Assembly (NCBI GenBank): GCA_043228905.1
Contig: JBHGNT010000005.1
Coordinates: forward strand, 3,100,001 to 3,164,000
DNA from: Azolla caroliniana
Lineage: Eukaryota; Polypodiophyta
Length of the DNA stretch: 64,000 nt
Reading direction: 5' to 3'
Below, piece by piece: positions 39,701 through 47,411 of this stretch. How positions within the stretch are numbered: the stretch's first letter is position 1; each line of letters starts with the position of its first letter. The notes below the pieces were generated by a model. It was not told the DNA's origin. It worked only from the letters and a program-made list of their open reading frames with translations, and searched no databases. The translations under genes and the position numbers were made by a program.

Positions 39701-42641
39701 ACATACATTTACATGTTTTACATATCATCTCTACTATGATATATTCTTATTTATCTATCATTAAATGAATTTATATCTTAGGCCTAGAAATTTCAATGGT
39801 AGAGATTTGCTCACAATTGTGGTGATAGATGCGTACAACAATAATGCAAATGCAAGCATAGATCTAATCATAAAACCAGTCAATAATCCACCATACATTA
39901 TTGCTCCATATAAAGTGTTGCTTGATCGAAGTGGTGGAATGAAATATGGTTTCTACACAAACAAGAGTATAAAAAGTTTTAAGGAAGGCAACGAGTTCAT
40001 AACAGTTGGTGATCCAGACGAACTGGATCCAAGAGGTAAAGTTGATTAGAAAAACACAATTCAATACCCCTAACTTTTTGAAAATCCCTAAAATTTTAAA
40101 AAATGTCAATATATACATCTGGATGTTGTACAAAACTGTAAGATCCAAAAATTTAAAGAATACCCAGCGTAGTACCAAATGTGTTCGGGTAACATATAAA
40201 AACTGATGATGTATGTTGATGTTTTTCCCACTTTTAGTTAGATAACCTAAATTTTGCACACCTTTTTTTATGCTTTTTTCTATTTTCATAGACTTTGGGG
40301 AGGAACTACAACTTCAAGTCCTCGTAGGAGTTGATATTGGTAATGTTTATATGACATTGCCTACAATCGCTCTTCAAGACCTTAAAGTATTTAGTGGAAG
40401 TACTGGCATGTGGGAATCATATAAACCTACTACACAAGAAGTTTATGATGTCATGACAGTGCATGCCCAAGGAATACTATTTTACTTAAATGTCAACGAC
40501 TCCAATAATGCTATAAAGACGATTACATATGACGTAAGTATTTATGCCTCTTATAGTTTGTGTATTGTAAACTTAAGTTTAGACATGAGATCAACTCTTT
40601 TATTTAAGTTTAAAATGGATCTTAATTCTAATCATAACTCCTACAAAATGAAAATTTAAATTTGTAAATAACGTCGAATCATGATTATCTTCAAGATGTA
40701 ACAAGAATATATCATGAACTCTTGTTCTGATCATGACTAGGTTCGTAATGCACTTCAAGCAAGAGTGAGTTATATTCTTATTACATGCACTTAAAGCAAG
40801 AGTGAGTTATATTCTTATTACATGCATTTGAAGCAAGAGTGATTTTGGACCATGATTATTTTCTTACTACATGAAATAAGGATCAAAGTAAGAGTGAGTT
40901 GATTTTTACTTACAGTTGATGAAAGCATATGAATGGAAACACTATTATAACTAACATGTAGCTAAAATGACCACAGCTAAGTAGTTTTTTTTATAGCTAA
41001 TTTTTAGTGGGAAAATCTTAAAGATACATATCATTTATTATGGGGATGGAAATATTACCATTTATGGTTCACATTTTAGCTGGTCTTTATTTGAGATCAC
41101 ATTCTAATAATCCTTAAAATTGCCAAAATATGTAAATTACATGCAGCTTTTTGCATAGCTAATATGTCAAGGACATAGCCAATTGTTCCCATTCCCATGC
41201 TTTCACAAGTTTTAGCAAATAGTAATATGTATGCTTGTCAATTCCACAACAAGCACAACCATTCTCCATGTTAGAGACTCAAGAGAATCGTTTCGATATC
41301 ATGGTGATGGCGTCAATATTGGATATTAAGCATCTATAAACTAATCTTTTGACAATACATTTCATGAAAAGCGAGAAAATGTTGTTTTTAAGTAAACAAC
41401 TCTGTGTAGATAAATTATTGACAAATTGTTATCAATGTAGGGAAATAATGCAGCAACGCTTCATCTTATAGTGAATGATCGAGGATCATGGGGTTGCTCA
41501 AATGGTTGCAAAAATGAGGATATGTCAATACCACTCATAGCTGAAGCAAAGATTAGTTTGATCTTTTCAACACATGACCATGAAGGTAAGAAATGCTTTC
41601 AAGTGAAGTTGATAACAAAAAATTTGTATTGGTCGATAACGGTTTTTTTCCTCAATTGATTATTTTTTTATAACAAAAAAATGAGGGACTTCCTGAAATA
41701 TACCTTGATGGGTTAAATTTTGCATGGACATCCTGAAAATTGTATCCTCCATCTCCTTATTTGTTACATGCATGTAAAGATCCCTCAGTTCTGAAAAATT
41801 ATCAAAACACCCCTGTGTTGTAGTAATTGTTCGAAGATGGGTATTTTGCTAAGGCAAATTTGGAAGCAGAAGGTTATTTCCGAAATACTAAAAAACTTAA
41901 TGGCATTTTGGTGTTTTCTTCTGTTTAAAAATGATGCATTATCAATCATGCACATTGCATGAAACGTGTAGGCCAATCATGTAATTTTATTGCCTTTGTC
42001 CTTAATTTTATTTTTGTTCAATTCCAAATAAGAAGTTACTTGTGATTATAACAATTAATATATTGCATTTTCTAGGTCCTTCAAGAGGAAAAATTATGGT
42101 GGCCATGGTGTTAGTAATAGTGTCAATCATTGGCATATATGTAATATTCATTATGGTACCTTGCTATATAGCAAAGCTTGACCAAAAGGAATATAGTAAC
42201 AAGGATATTCGAGATAAGGTTGACTTAAATTTTTTCCTAAAAGAGGAAGAAAATCTACAGAATACGAAGGTAGTTTTTATCATTTCAATTGTCATTGGTT
42301 TATGGCTAATCATTTTAATTATAAAAGTATGGTTTTTAGGTTCATAATAGAAAAGGAGTTGTATTATTTATGAATATAATTTTGTTGTTGGAACATTTTA
42401 GGTGTATAACACTTTGTGGGTCCCTTCTGTAAGTGGAGATGGAGAGACTAGTGTAATCAATCCTATTTGCATCCAACGATGGGATCATGAATTGAAAAGA
42501 ATGTATGCATTTGTTTCTATTATTTTTTAGCTTTGACATGTTTATGTATCCTAATGTTCTCATCCCTCGCTGTCATTGATTTTAAAACGTGTCCATTTGT
42601 GTAGGCTATCTCTAGCTAAAGAGAAGATGTCAACACGCTAA
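668..42641 (+). CDS. GEX2: Large GEX2-like membrane protein with 17 filamin-type repeats and cadherin-like domains (about 27 exons)
   Basis: Predicted single-pass surface protein. Exons: 668-713 (tentative), 2271-2600, 3464-3832, 4412-4750, 7464-7796, 9908-10237, 10622-10942, 11172-11582, 16505-16840, 17210-17527, 17640-17975, 18061-18387, 18685-19005, 20836-21171, 24841-25164, 26255-26587, 26811-27191, 27674-27985, 28145-28266, 29178-29398, 39239-39448, 39782-40035, 40292-40533, 41441-41585, 42076-42269, 42402-42502, 42605-42641. All junctions are GT-AG and all phases match, giving about 2,440 residues. Domain order: signal peptide, 17 filamin-type repeats, cadherin-like region, transmembrane helix, tail of about 80 residues. 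No actin-binding CH domain is seen and N-x-S/T sequons are dense, so the repeats are probably extracellular, unlike cytoskeletal filamin. Plant GEX2, a sperm surface protein needed for gamete attachment, has extracellular filamin repeats and a C-terminal helix; assignment to it is inference from architecture. An additional undetected short exon is possible. Confidence 0.6.
2271..11582 (+). CDS. Filamin-type repeats 1-7 (seven phase-1/phase-1 exons)
   Basis: Exons 2271-2600, 3464-3832, 4412-4750, 7464-7796, 9908-10237, 10622-10942 and 11172-11582 each encode one Ig-like filamin repeat of 107-137 residues. Most open with a Cys followed some residues later by an aromatic or hydrophobic position, then an A-G or G-K pair (for example SLIAGK, FIAGQ, IFEAGQ), then a strand and a D-x-x-x-N type turn (DKYGNE, DEFGNN). 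They close with a proline/glycine strand ending at the splice site (GSPFDMTIKPG, GSPSTFKVIPG). Repeat 1 is the most divergent and has extra cysteines (DCSDQCLNC). Repeat 7 carries an insertion before its last strand. Confidence 0.75.
4751..7463. other. 2.7-kb intron of the GEX2-like gene
   Basis: No filamin-like reading frame is seen. Around 6800-6870 there is a short minus-strand fragment of the dispersed LINE tail (TCTTTTAAGAG, AAATGGCC). Open frames here (such as 5380-5712) have no recognisable domain. Confidence 0.5.
8498..9245 (+). mobile_element. LINE 3'-end fragment with duplicated tail
   Basis: The sequence matches other copies in this window over the 3' region of the LINE, including the stretch translating as CHRRCFPRFGDLSFLDSP. 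The terminal portion occurs twice in tandem (about 8906-9086 and 9090-9245), each copy running from an ATATATCTG-CTTGAGAATC segment to TTTGTTGTTCTC and the GACAACAC block. It is 5'-truncated and lies in a GEX2-like gene intron in sense orientation. Confidence 0.6.
11800..13140 (-). mobile_element. LINE 3'-region fragment
   Basis: On the minus strand, 12787-12975 translates to the C-terminal zinc-knuckle-like block shared by several copies (DTGRYISKP, ICQLC-like QIFQLCYHDVESEHYVC, MEYEDQR). The tail with the CTCATCTTTGAGAACAACAAA block lies near 11870. About 400 bp between the two parts (11900-12340) are not shared with other copies and may be a later insertion. Confidence 0.6.
13310..13430 (+). 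mobile_element. LINE 3' tail, 5'-truncated
   Basis: Only the last 100-120 bp of the element are present: TTTGTTGTTCTCAAAGA, GTAATCTCTTGTTTGGTC, GGCCATTTTGGCCTCTTAA, then TTAATATATCTTTCTTTCTT. This clearly shows the (TTTC)n-type 3' end of the family. Confidence 0.65.
13574..13733. repeat. 80-bp tandem duplication
   Basis: Two adjacent copies (13574-13653 and 13654-13733) with a few mismatches, each containing CAAGGCG, TTCTCCATACATTTTTTCCA and CATCTATGATTGAT. It is intronic. Confidence 0.85.
13830..15960 (-). mobile_element. Internally deleted LINE: endonuclease joined to C-terminal region and 3' tail
   Basis: Read on the minus strand, 15960-15143 holds an endonuclease/exonuclease/phosphatase domain: ILLIGDFNARTKDEL near 15804-15741, KFGKHLLAFGSAHGFVIYN near 15640-15580, then the segment GSPSLKPEITKFTISYRPIG around 15500. 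Immediately after it, near 15000-14930, comes TSSHQLEIEASKY from the C-terminal zinc-knuckle-like block, then MENEDQQCFGLFLLELKKHK (14767) and the 3' tail near 13850. The reverse transcriptase between them is missing. Part of the tail region (14040-14230 and 14440-14590) occurs twice. Several stops and frameshifts show it is dead. Confidence 0.65.
16505..21171 (+). CDS. Filamin-type repeats 8-13 (six phase-1/phase-1 exons)
   Basis: Exons 16505-16840, 17210-17527, 17640-17975, 18061-18387, 18685-19005 and 20836-21171 encode the best-conserved repeats. Repeats 9 and 11-13 open with a Cys-containing motif of the form C-x-x-x-W (CKGVW, CVGEW, CQGSW, CLSRW) followed by F-x-A-G, and all but repeat 10 close with a GSPFxF type strand (GSPFLFTITPG, GSPFPFTVLAG, GSPFHFIVTAG). 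Repeat 10 lacks the N-terminal Cys (STGGPW) and ends GSPFHFTSFQG. Introns here are short (85-370 bp) apart from the last (1.8 kb), in contrast to the kilobase introns around them. Confidence 0.8.
17491..17568. repeat. 39-bp tandem duplication across the end of a filamin exon
   Basis: The last 37 bases of the exon ending at 17527, coding for ISGSPFLFTITPG, are repeated just after the splice donor as ISGFPFLFTIS (offset 39 bp, 13 codons). The second copy stays in frame until a stop at about 17587, so retention of this intron would add a near-copy of the last strand before terminating. Confidence 0.8.
19680..20400 (-). mobile_element. LINE 3'-region fragment
   Basis: The minus strand contains a degenerate C-terminal block (SSDQVDIDKAMEEQM, DVKSEEHYVCYSTG near 20160-20060) that aligns by eye with the same block in the copies at 12900 and 22950. 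No 3' tail was identified. Flanking parts are shared with the array unit at 29914. Confidence 0.5.
21830..21960 (-). mobile_element. LINE 3' tail, 5'-truncated
   Basis: Short minus-strand copy: GAAAGAAAGATCTATTAAGAGG, reading the (TTTC)n-type end in reverse, followed by AAAATGGCCTATAAGA and TTTGAAAACAACAAACC. Confidence 0.6.
22362..23670 (+). mobile_element. Longest LINE copy: reverse transcriptase core to 3' tail (degenerate)
   Basis: From 22362 the translation carries GVK-stop-GCPLSP, the region 4 motif of non-LTR reverse transcriptases with a stop codon in place of the usual Gln or Arg. FYADDVVFF (catalytic YADD motif) follows near 22480, then KFYMHIKLSVNKSKTK and SFKYLGLEVP. After a frameshift and stops, 22890-23273 encodes the C-terminal block SSHQLEIEVGRYTRMPLEER, EHYVCH, FYEIRGIYHCLF and MEYEDQRCLGLFLLELKRHR. 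The 3' tail ends TTAATATATCTTTCTTTCTA near 23665. It lies in a GEX2-like gene intron in sense orientation and is a non-functional relic. Confidence 0.75.
23690..24480. other. Unexplained intronic stretch
   Basis: AT-rich sequence with an open minus-strand frame (23924-24157) of low complexity and no recognisable domain. It is not shared with other parts of the window that I can see. Confidence 0.3.
24480..24740 (-). mobile_element. LINE fragment: part of C-terminal block and tail
   Basis: On the minus strand 24674-24489 ends with RQLRNSVYQLEIEIGKYAHK, a clear relative of the C-terminal block of the other copies. A degenerate tail (TTACATCTTTAAATTGTCTC) lies at 24690-24735. Confidence 0.5.
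24841..27985 (+). CDS. Filamin-type repeats 14-17 (four phase-1/phase-1 exons)
   Basis: Exons 24841-25164 (CIGTW opening, GSPFHLTVNPG ending), 26255-26587 (ends GSCPYRFQVFEG), 26811-27191 and 27674-27985. The exon at 26811 is the closest to classic filamin domains (GIAGKPKVFSVELRDSEGKP). The exon at 27674 is the most divergent and Cys-rich at its start (SMCECYKDKY); it is called a filamin-type repeat because of its length, symmetric phase and strand pattern, and could be a different Ig-like fold. Confidence 0.7.
25620..25850 (-). mobile_element. LINE tail fragment
   Basis: A minus-strand 3' tail (AAACATATATTGATGTCTTT, CAAATGGCCTACAAGA, GTCTCATCTTTGAGAGC) lies at 25625-25730. It is followed at 25800-25850 by a plus-strand end (TTAGGCCATTAAG, TTTCTTTCTTTC). 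Two opposed tails so close suggest two insertions, or an inverted remnant. Confidence 0.45.
28145..40533 (+). CDS. Cadherin-like juxtamembrane region (five exons)
   Basis: Exons 28145-28266, 29178-29398, 39239-39448, 39782-40035 and 40292-40533 (phases 1/0, 0/2, 2/2, 2/1, 1/0). The first resembles the A-x-x-D-V-L-x-N-D start of cadherin-like repeats common in bacterial adhesins (IIDVLSNDIS). Later come an LTVNVHVDYGTLYMG strand pair, a D/N-I-T-F-x-G-S-L block followed by an N-E-A-L helix, and F-N-G-R-D-L-L-T-I-V-V-I-D-A with a closing K-P-V-N-N-P-P. These match the known pattern of a vs.GtL strand, an INaaL helix, a Y.P..fNG.D segment and a PVNdaP boundary. The exon at 40292 starts a second such unit. 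Assignment is by motif memory, not by alignment. Confidence 0.6.
28542..29010. repeat. 236-bp tandem duplication
   Basis: Two copies at an offset of 236 bp (about 28542-28777 and 28778-29010), nearly identical, from TCATGGACGTGCRTGTAGTT to CTCAAGCTACCCACAATGAG. It lies in the intron between the first two cadherin-like exons. The similar open frames it creates (78 and 71 codons) are by-products. Confidence 0.85.
29545..29913 (-). mobile_element. LINE 3' tail flanking the 893-bp array
   Basis: Minus-strand element tail (GAGATATTTTAACATTTTTT, AGGTCAAAATGGCCAATAA, then a TTTGACATCAACAACACATC block) followed by the 3'UTR-like sequence shared with the copy at 14040-14600. The element continues rightwards into the first array unit, so the array arose inside this LINE copy. 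Confidence 0.6.
29914..37950. repeat. Nine-copy 893-bp tandem array inside an intron
   Basis: Nine head-to-tail units start at 29914, 30807, 31700, 32593, 33486, 34379, 35272, 36165 and 37058. The array is 8,037 bp, exactly 9 x 893, with no length change, and I saw no base difference between units. The left two thirds of each unit is a degenerate minus-strand LINE C-terminal/3' region: frames equivalent to FYKIRGRYYCLFGQGFG and LQKVMAYNDH are readable with stops. A second LINE tail is nested at unit positions of about 470-600 (30383-30513 in unit 1). The rest (30600-30806) is non-LINE sequence. The array takes up most of the 9.8-kb intron 29399-39238. Confidence 0.95.
30733..30779 (+). other. 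Exon-like 47-bp segment, present in each array unit
   Basis: In every unit a pyrimidine-rich tract ending TTTCATTTCAG is followed after 47 bp by a consensus donor (GAC then GTAAGT). Copies recur every 893 bp to 37877-37923. Joined to the upstream exon (phase 2) it would read about ten codons to an in-frame TGA, so it does not fit the protein. Confidence 0.4.
38340..38440 (+). mobile_element. LINE 3' tail, 5'-truncated
   Basis: Plus-strand tail just right of the array: ATTTTAAGATGTAATCTCTA, CCATTTTGGCCTCATAA, ACATTAATTCATCTCTCCTT. It is more diverged than the other tails. Confidence 0.5.
40750..40850. repeat. 37-bp tandem repeat, about 2.5 copies
   Basis: Units begin at 40750, 40787 and 40824, each containing AAGCAAGAGTGA and, in the first two, GTTATATTCTTATTACATGC. 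It lies in the intron after exon 40292-40533. Confidence 0.85.
41441..42641 (+). CDS. Transmembrane helix and cytoplasmic tail (four exons)
   Basis: Exons 41441-41585, 42076-42269, 42402-42502 and 42605-42641. The first completes the last extracellular domain (ATLHLIVNDRGSWGCSNGC). The second contains one helix of about 22 hydrophobic residues (MVAMVLVIVSIIGIYVIFIMV) followed by a polar, charged stretch (KLDQKEYSNKD, FLKEEEN), consistent with a type I topology. The protein ends AKEKMSTR at a TAA (42639-42641). The tail is about 80 residues and shows no kinase or other domain I recognise. Confidence 0.7.
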
Positions 42642-42882
42642 GTAGAGATCTGCCTTCTGTAAGTGGAGATGGAGAGACTAGTGTAATCAATCCTATTTGC
42701 ATCCAACGATGGGATCATGAATTGAAAAGAATGTATGCATTTGTTTCTATTATTTTTTAGCTTTGACATGTTTATGTATCCTAATGTTCTCATCCCTCGC
42801 TGTCATTGATTTTAAAACGTGTCCATTTGTGTAGGCTATCTCTAGCTAAAGAGAAGATGTCAACACGCTAAGTAGAGATCTG
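42423..42882. repeat. 230-bp tandem duplication of the gene's 3' end
   Basis: Copy 1 (42423-42652) contains most of the penultimate exon, the last intron and the last exon with its stop. Copy 2 (42653-42882) is an almost perfect repeat lying downstream of the stop, so in the transcript it would be 3'UTR. The copied penultimate exon lacks its own acceptor, but the copied last exon keeps one. Confidence 0.9.
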
Positions 42883-45369
42883 CCTTTTGGGTGAAGGTTA
42901 ATAAGTTATTATTTCCTTGATTGCAACAACTTAGTATTATTCCATATAAGTTTTGCTGATAACATGCATGAGATGGACAACAAAAATGTTGTCTTTTATA
43001 ATGTTTGGATGTATGTACATCGAGAGCATGAGTGTAACTTCTATAATACATGAATTTGCATTGTATATTAGAGGATATATTTGTCAATGATCCACGGAAG
43101 TTTTTAGGTAGAGTGAATGGCACAAAATGACCTTAAATTGGTCATATTTTCCTTTTGAGGTATGATATATCCAAGCGCTATGGTAGTGCCTATTGTGGTT
43201 TTTAATTCTTGGTATAAGCTAGGAGTAAAACATTTTGTGTATTCAACCCAATGAACATTTGGTTACATGAGAAGTCAATAAACACGACATTTTTGCATAA
43301 CAAAAGGGTAATAAAAAACAACCCTTGGTAATCATGTAGATGATAGTGAAACCAATCCAATCCATGTTAGTATATTTTTCTTTCATTTTCTTGAATATCC
43401 TTTAATGGTTTCAAACAAAAATCAATATATTACATTTGTATCACTTAATAAGTACTCTTTCACATTCTTCTAATTTCCGTCCTTTTTTACTTTCTTGCAT
43501 TCTATTTATTCAAGGTTCATCATTATATAGCTCTCTAAGAAATCCTTTTCCAAAGACAAACAAAGTAGACACCCAAATCAAAATTAAGACATCATAGGCA
43601 TTGCTTTTTTGTAAATGTGCTAAAAGATGCTATCAATTTTGGATATAAAACTAGTAAGTTTATTTAAAAGCAACCTTATCGCAAAATGTAAAGGGAGGAA
43701 ACTAAAATAGGCAAAAGCTAGAGGGTTAATTTTAGGGAACAAAGAATAGAATAGGACTTCACATCATTACTAAAAAAGAAATATATGACATGATTCTCAA
43801 CTTCATTCACATATATATAGCTTTTTAATTGCAAGGTCACAACAAACCTTTTCTCCTCTTGTACTTTAATGCATTGGACAATGTGTGATTTTTTTGTTGC
43901 AAAGTGCAAGTACAAGGGCTTGCGGTCCAAGTGTAGTGACAATGGGCCAATTAATTTGAATGTAGTTGAGACATGTTCAATCATTTGTCATCAAAAAATG
44001 CGTGGGTGCCTTTGAGATTCTTCATGTTTGTGCAATTAAGCATGAGTATAAGGCATTAACATATTACAATCTTTTTAGCCATTTGTATAAGTTGACACCA
44101 TCACATTATCATCAAATTTCACATTTTAATAAGTTCCAACTCTAGCATTAAAATATCTCACAACCAATACTTTCCCAATCTTTGTATGTATGAATACCAT
44201 TACACATAAAAAAGGATCATCATGATCTAACTCATACAAACGATAGCAATTCGACTCTCTATGAGGAACATAACAACATGCCAAATCAAGTTTATCTTTA
44301 GTGTTACTTCAACCCACATGTATCTCTCATATTCGTCATACTTGCACACTCGTATATAGTTTCCACGCCCTCACATTACATACATGCCACTCCTACTCAC
44401 CAAACACTACTTCTAATGTCGGGCCATATAGATTATGCGATGTAGGCATTAGTATTGGGTATATGCTTGACTTCATGTTCCCATGTTTCAACTAGAAATA
44501 TAATATGGAAAGCGCTATTTGCCCCCCCATTTTGGCTACTTGACATCTACTCAACATAGGAGGGCATACTATAGCCATACTTTCACATTGGACTCCCCAT
44601 CATGAAGAATATTTATCACTCACTGAAACTTCTAGATAATTAGATATAAGCCAGCTGAGATGGGTAAGCGAAACAAAGAGTATGGTACTCACATTATTGG
44701 ATGCCAAGAATCTCACATCATATACACACCTAGGGCCATTTCCATGGACACATTGTTAGCTCATCCTCACAGGTTCAACGTTCATTCATCATTTTCATAC
44801 AGACATTGTGCTATCACCTTACATTGTTTCTAAACCTCTCTCTTCTCCCGCTTTTGACAGTTTTAACACCTCCTATATGAGAGTTATTGCGATTAACTCT
44901 AATCATCCAATTTTCGCCTGAAACCTCACAATACAAGCGCCTTTGTGTTGCATATGTACTTGACTTCTCACAATATTCATCACGATAATTTGACTGCACA
45001 TCCATTTAATTGAACCTTCATTTTCTCCATTTCCACTTAAGGCTGTACTAATGCATTCAAATTCATGTCACGTACATCCACATACACTTGTGCCTACATT
45101 ATGTGTATCTCTGCACTTTGGATTTATGTTCTTACTCAGCACAATACAATCTATCAAATACTTCTGGCTTAGGTTCACTTGTTTCCAAGTTGTTTCTAAT
45201 GTCATTGAATTCATCCATAATCCTTTAATAAGCTTGTTTACGAAGGTTTATATGTTTTTACATGTTCAACGTAACAAGTTGATGCTCCAAAAGTCCAAAT
45301 GTAAGGCTATGTTAATATTGCACTAGATTGAATCTGACATTTATAAGATGTGTGTTCCATTACCAGATA
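42883..45369. other. Intergenic region between the GEX2-like and PPR genes
   Basis: About 2.5 kb of AT-rich sequence between convergent genes. Short open frames here (for example 43718-43984 minus and 44301-44495 plus) have no recognisable domain, and no transposon signature was seen. Confidence 0.5.
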
Positions 45370-47247
45370 TCACCCAATTCCCATGATGTATAATTTGCCA
45401 TCATCATCCTCGAGATTGTTGTCAACAGTTGGTGATGCCCACATCGGCATTCCACCTTGTTTAGAAAAAACATCGTAAGCCTCAACTAAACTCCCACATT
45501 TAAGGTACATGTCCATAAGCGCATTATTAATAGCAACATTGTGCTGAAAATCAGATTGAACAATGTAATCATGAAAATACTGTCCGAAATCCAGACATCC
45601 CAGCATTGCACATATGCTCAACATGCACATGAAAGTAACTTCATTCGGTCGTATGCCTTCAAACTCCATTGCTTCAAAGACTTTAAATGCAACATCAATG
45701 TGTCCATTCTTTGCATAACTTGATAGAACTGAGGTCCATGAAATCACATTTCTCGAGGGCATTTGATCGAACACTTGGAGAGCAAAATCTAACTTTCCAA
45801 ACTTTGCATACATTGTTAAGAGTGCATTTCCCATAAAAATGTTGAGAGTTATCCTAACATCAAGTATGTGCTTGTGCACCTTCTTGACTTGTTCTAAACT
45901 AGCACAAGAGTTTAGCACATTGACATACGTGATCTCATTGGGCTTGATTTCCCTCTTTATCATCTCCACAAAGCAATTCCATGCATCCCCACCATGACCA
46001 TGCTTTGTGAAGCCAGTGATCATTGCCGTCCATGCCGCTACATCAGGCTTTTTTATCATTCTAAATATTCTCCTTGCTTCCAATATGCTTCCACATTTGG
46101 AATATGTGTGAACAAGTGCGTTGTGTACAAAGGTACTGGATTCTAACTCAAATGCCAACATGATAATATGGAGTTCTCGACACAAGTTTAGATCTCCCAA
46201 GCTAGCCAACACATCTAAAATTTTCAAGAAAGTCACATTGGTCCAAATGTGCCCATCCCAACACATGTGCCAAAAAAGCCTCATGGCCTCCTCATGATTG
46301 CCAGCCTTAGCATTTCCAGCAATCAGAACGTTCCATGATATAGCATCTCGATACACCATTTCATCAAACACCCTATGAGCCTCCTTTATACTTCCCCATG
46401 TAGCATAAAGATCTATGAGAGTGTTTGCAATGTAGACATTGTTTGATACACCCATGAAAAGGATATATACATGGATATGCCTTCCCTTTTCAAGATATCC
46501 TCCCCGAACACATGCACTCAGAATACCCACATAGGCCATCGCATCAGGATTCATGCCCTCTTCCTTCATTTGCTCAAAAAGCATGAAAGCTTGGTCAGCT
46601 TGCCCGTTCTTGCATTGACCTGAGATCATTATTGTCCAGGTAATTACATCTCGATCTAGTATAGCAGTGAACAAGTTCCATATGTCATCATTAAAAGACT
46701 CACTTTTAATGTGAAGGTTAAGAAGAACATTCCCCAAATGTGCATGAATAGGCATAGCAATCTCAGTCAGATAAGCATAAATTCTCTTAGACAATTTGTT
46801 ATTACTTTTTGCTAAGCAAGATTTAGCTATGGCAAGAAAGCTATCTTCTTCGGCATCTACAATACCTTCGTTGATTAGGTGGACATACAATCGTAAAGCT
46901 TTCTCAACCAGTCCTTCTTTGACACACATCTCAAGGAGAGATTTCCATGGCAAATCTTGATGAAGGTAGATGTGGCAAAAAATGTGGTAAAATTTGTAGT
47001 TATTATTACCAAGCCATTTCTTATACATTCTGAGAAGCAAAGTGGCGAACCGGTCAGAATCTTTAACATGTCTCTTTGATGTGAGAGGATAGACATGGTT
47101 CGGTTGGGGTGTATTTGAAGAATCGGCAGCGACAGATGTTTCTAGAAGAGAAACAAAAGAGCGAATTAGGACAATAAATATGCCTGGTCTGTTGACGTTG
47201 CACAAATGGATGGAGTGGAGAAGCTTCACGGCCATGACAATGGCCAT
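45370..47247 (-). CDS. Pentatricopeptide repeat protein, P/L/S type, no E or DYW domain
   Basis: Intronless gene of 625 codons, the usual structure of plant organellar PPR genes. The chosen start is the ATG at 47247; the open frame reaches 47316, but the extra 23 residues come from a (GT)n microsatellite read as His-Thr repeats. After an N-terminal region that could be a targeting peptide, PPR motifs of about 31-36 residues run to near the C terminus: DVITWTIMISGQCKNGQAD, DAISWNVLIAGNAKAGNHEE, DVAAWTAMITGFTKHGHG, NVISWTSVLSSYAKNGHID, with intervening L/S-type motifs (NALVHTYSKCGSILEARRIF). Such proteins bind organellar RNA in a base-specific way. The protein stops soon after a last motif (ALMDMYLKCGSLVEAYDVF), with no E, E+ or DYW editing domain, so it is either a short form or has lost its end. 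Confidence 0.85.
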   Translation of the reverse strand: MAIVMAVKLLHSIHLCNVNRPGIFIVLIRSFVSLLETSVAADSSNTPQPNHVYPLTSKRHVKDSDRFATLLLRMYKKWLGNNNYKFYHIFCHIYLHQDLPWKSLLEMCVKEGLVEKALRLYVHLINEGIVDAEEDSFLAIAKSCLAKSNNKLSKRIYAYLTEIAMPIHAHLGNVLLNLHIKSESFNDDIWNLFTAILDRDVITWTIMISGQCKNGQADQAFMLFEQMKEEGMNPDAMAYVGILSACVRGGYLEKGRHIHVYILFMGVSNNVYIANTLIDLYATWGSIKEAHRVFDEMVYRDAISWNVLIAGNAKAGNHEEAMRLFWHMCWDGHIWTNVTFLKILDVLASLGDLNLCRELHIIMLAFELESSTFVHNALVHTYSKCGSILEARRIFRMIKKPDVAAWTAMITGFTKHGHGGDAWNCFVEMIKREIKPNEITYVNVLNSCASLEQVKKVHKHILDVRITLNIFMGNALLTMYAKFGKLDFALQVFDQMPSRNVISWTSVLSSYAKNGHIDVAFKVFEAMEFEGIRPNEVTFMCMLSICAMLGCLDFGQYFHDYIVQSDFQHNVAINNALMDMYLKCGSLVEAYDVFSKQGGMPMWASPTVDNNLEDDDGKLYIMGIG

Positions 47248-47272
47248 GGATCCATGCGTCAGAGGGTCGTTT

Positions 47273-47274
47273 AG

Positions 47275-47309
<35 letters not shown>
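47273..47309. repeat. (GT)n microsatellite
   Basis: About 18 GT dinucleotides just upstream of the PPR start codon. Length changes would affect the PPR leader, or its N terminus if the upstream ATG at 47316 is used. Confidence 0.95.
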
Positions 47310-47310
<1 letters not shown>

Positions 47311-47385
47311 ATTCATATATCAATGGCCATTACTTAGAGAGAGGCGTGCGTACCAATAGTTTTCTTTGCAAACTGAACTAAGGGC

Positions 47386-47411
47386 TTCTTCTTCTTCTTC
47401 TTCTTCTTCTC
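47386..47411. repeat. (CTT)n microsatellite
   Basis: About eight CTT triplets; on the minus strand it is a GAA-rich tract in the 5' flank of the PPR gene. Confidence 0.9.

Noticed and set aside
47248-47316. His-Thr-repeat N terminus of the PPR protein
   Set aside because: It is the translation of a (GT)n microsatellite. The ATG at 47247 is a more likely start.
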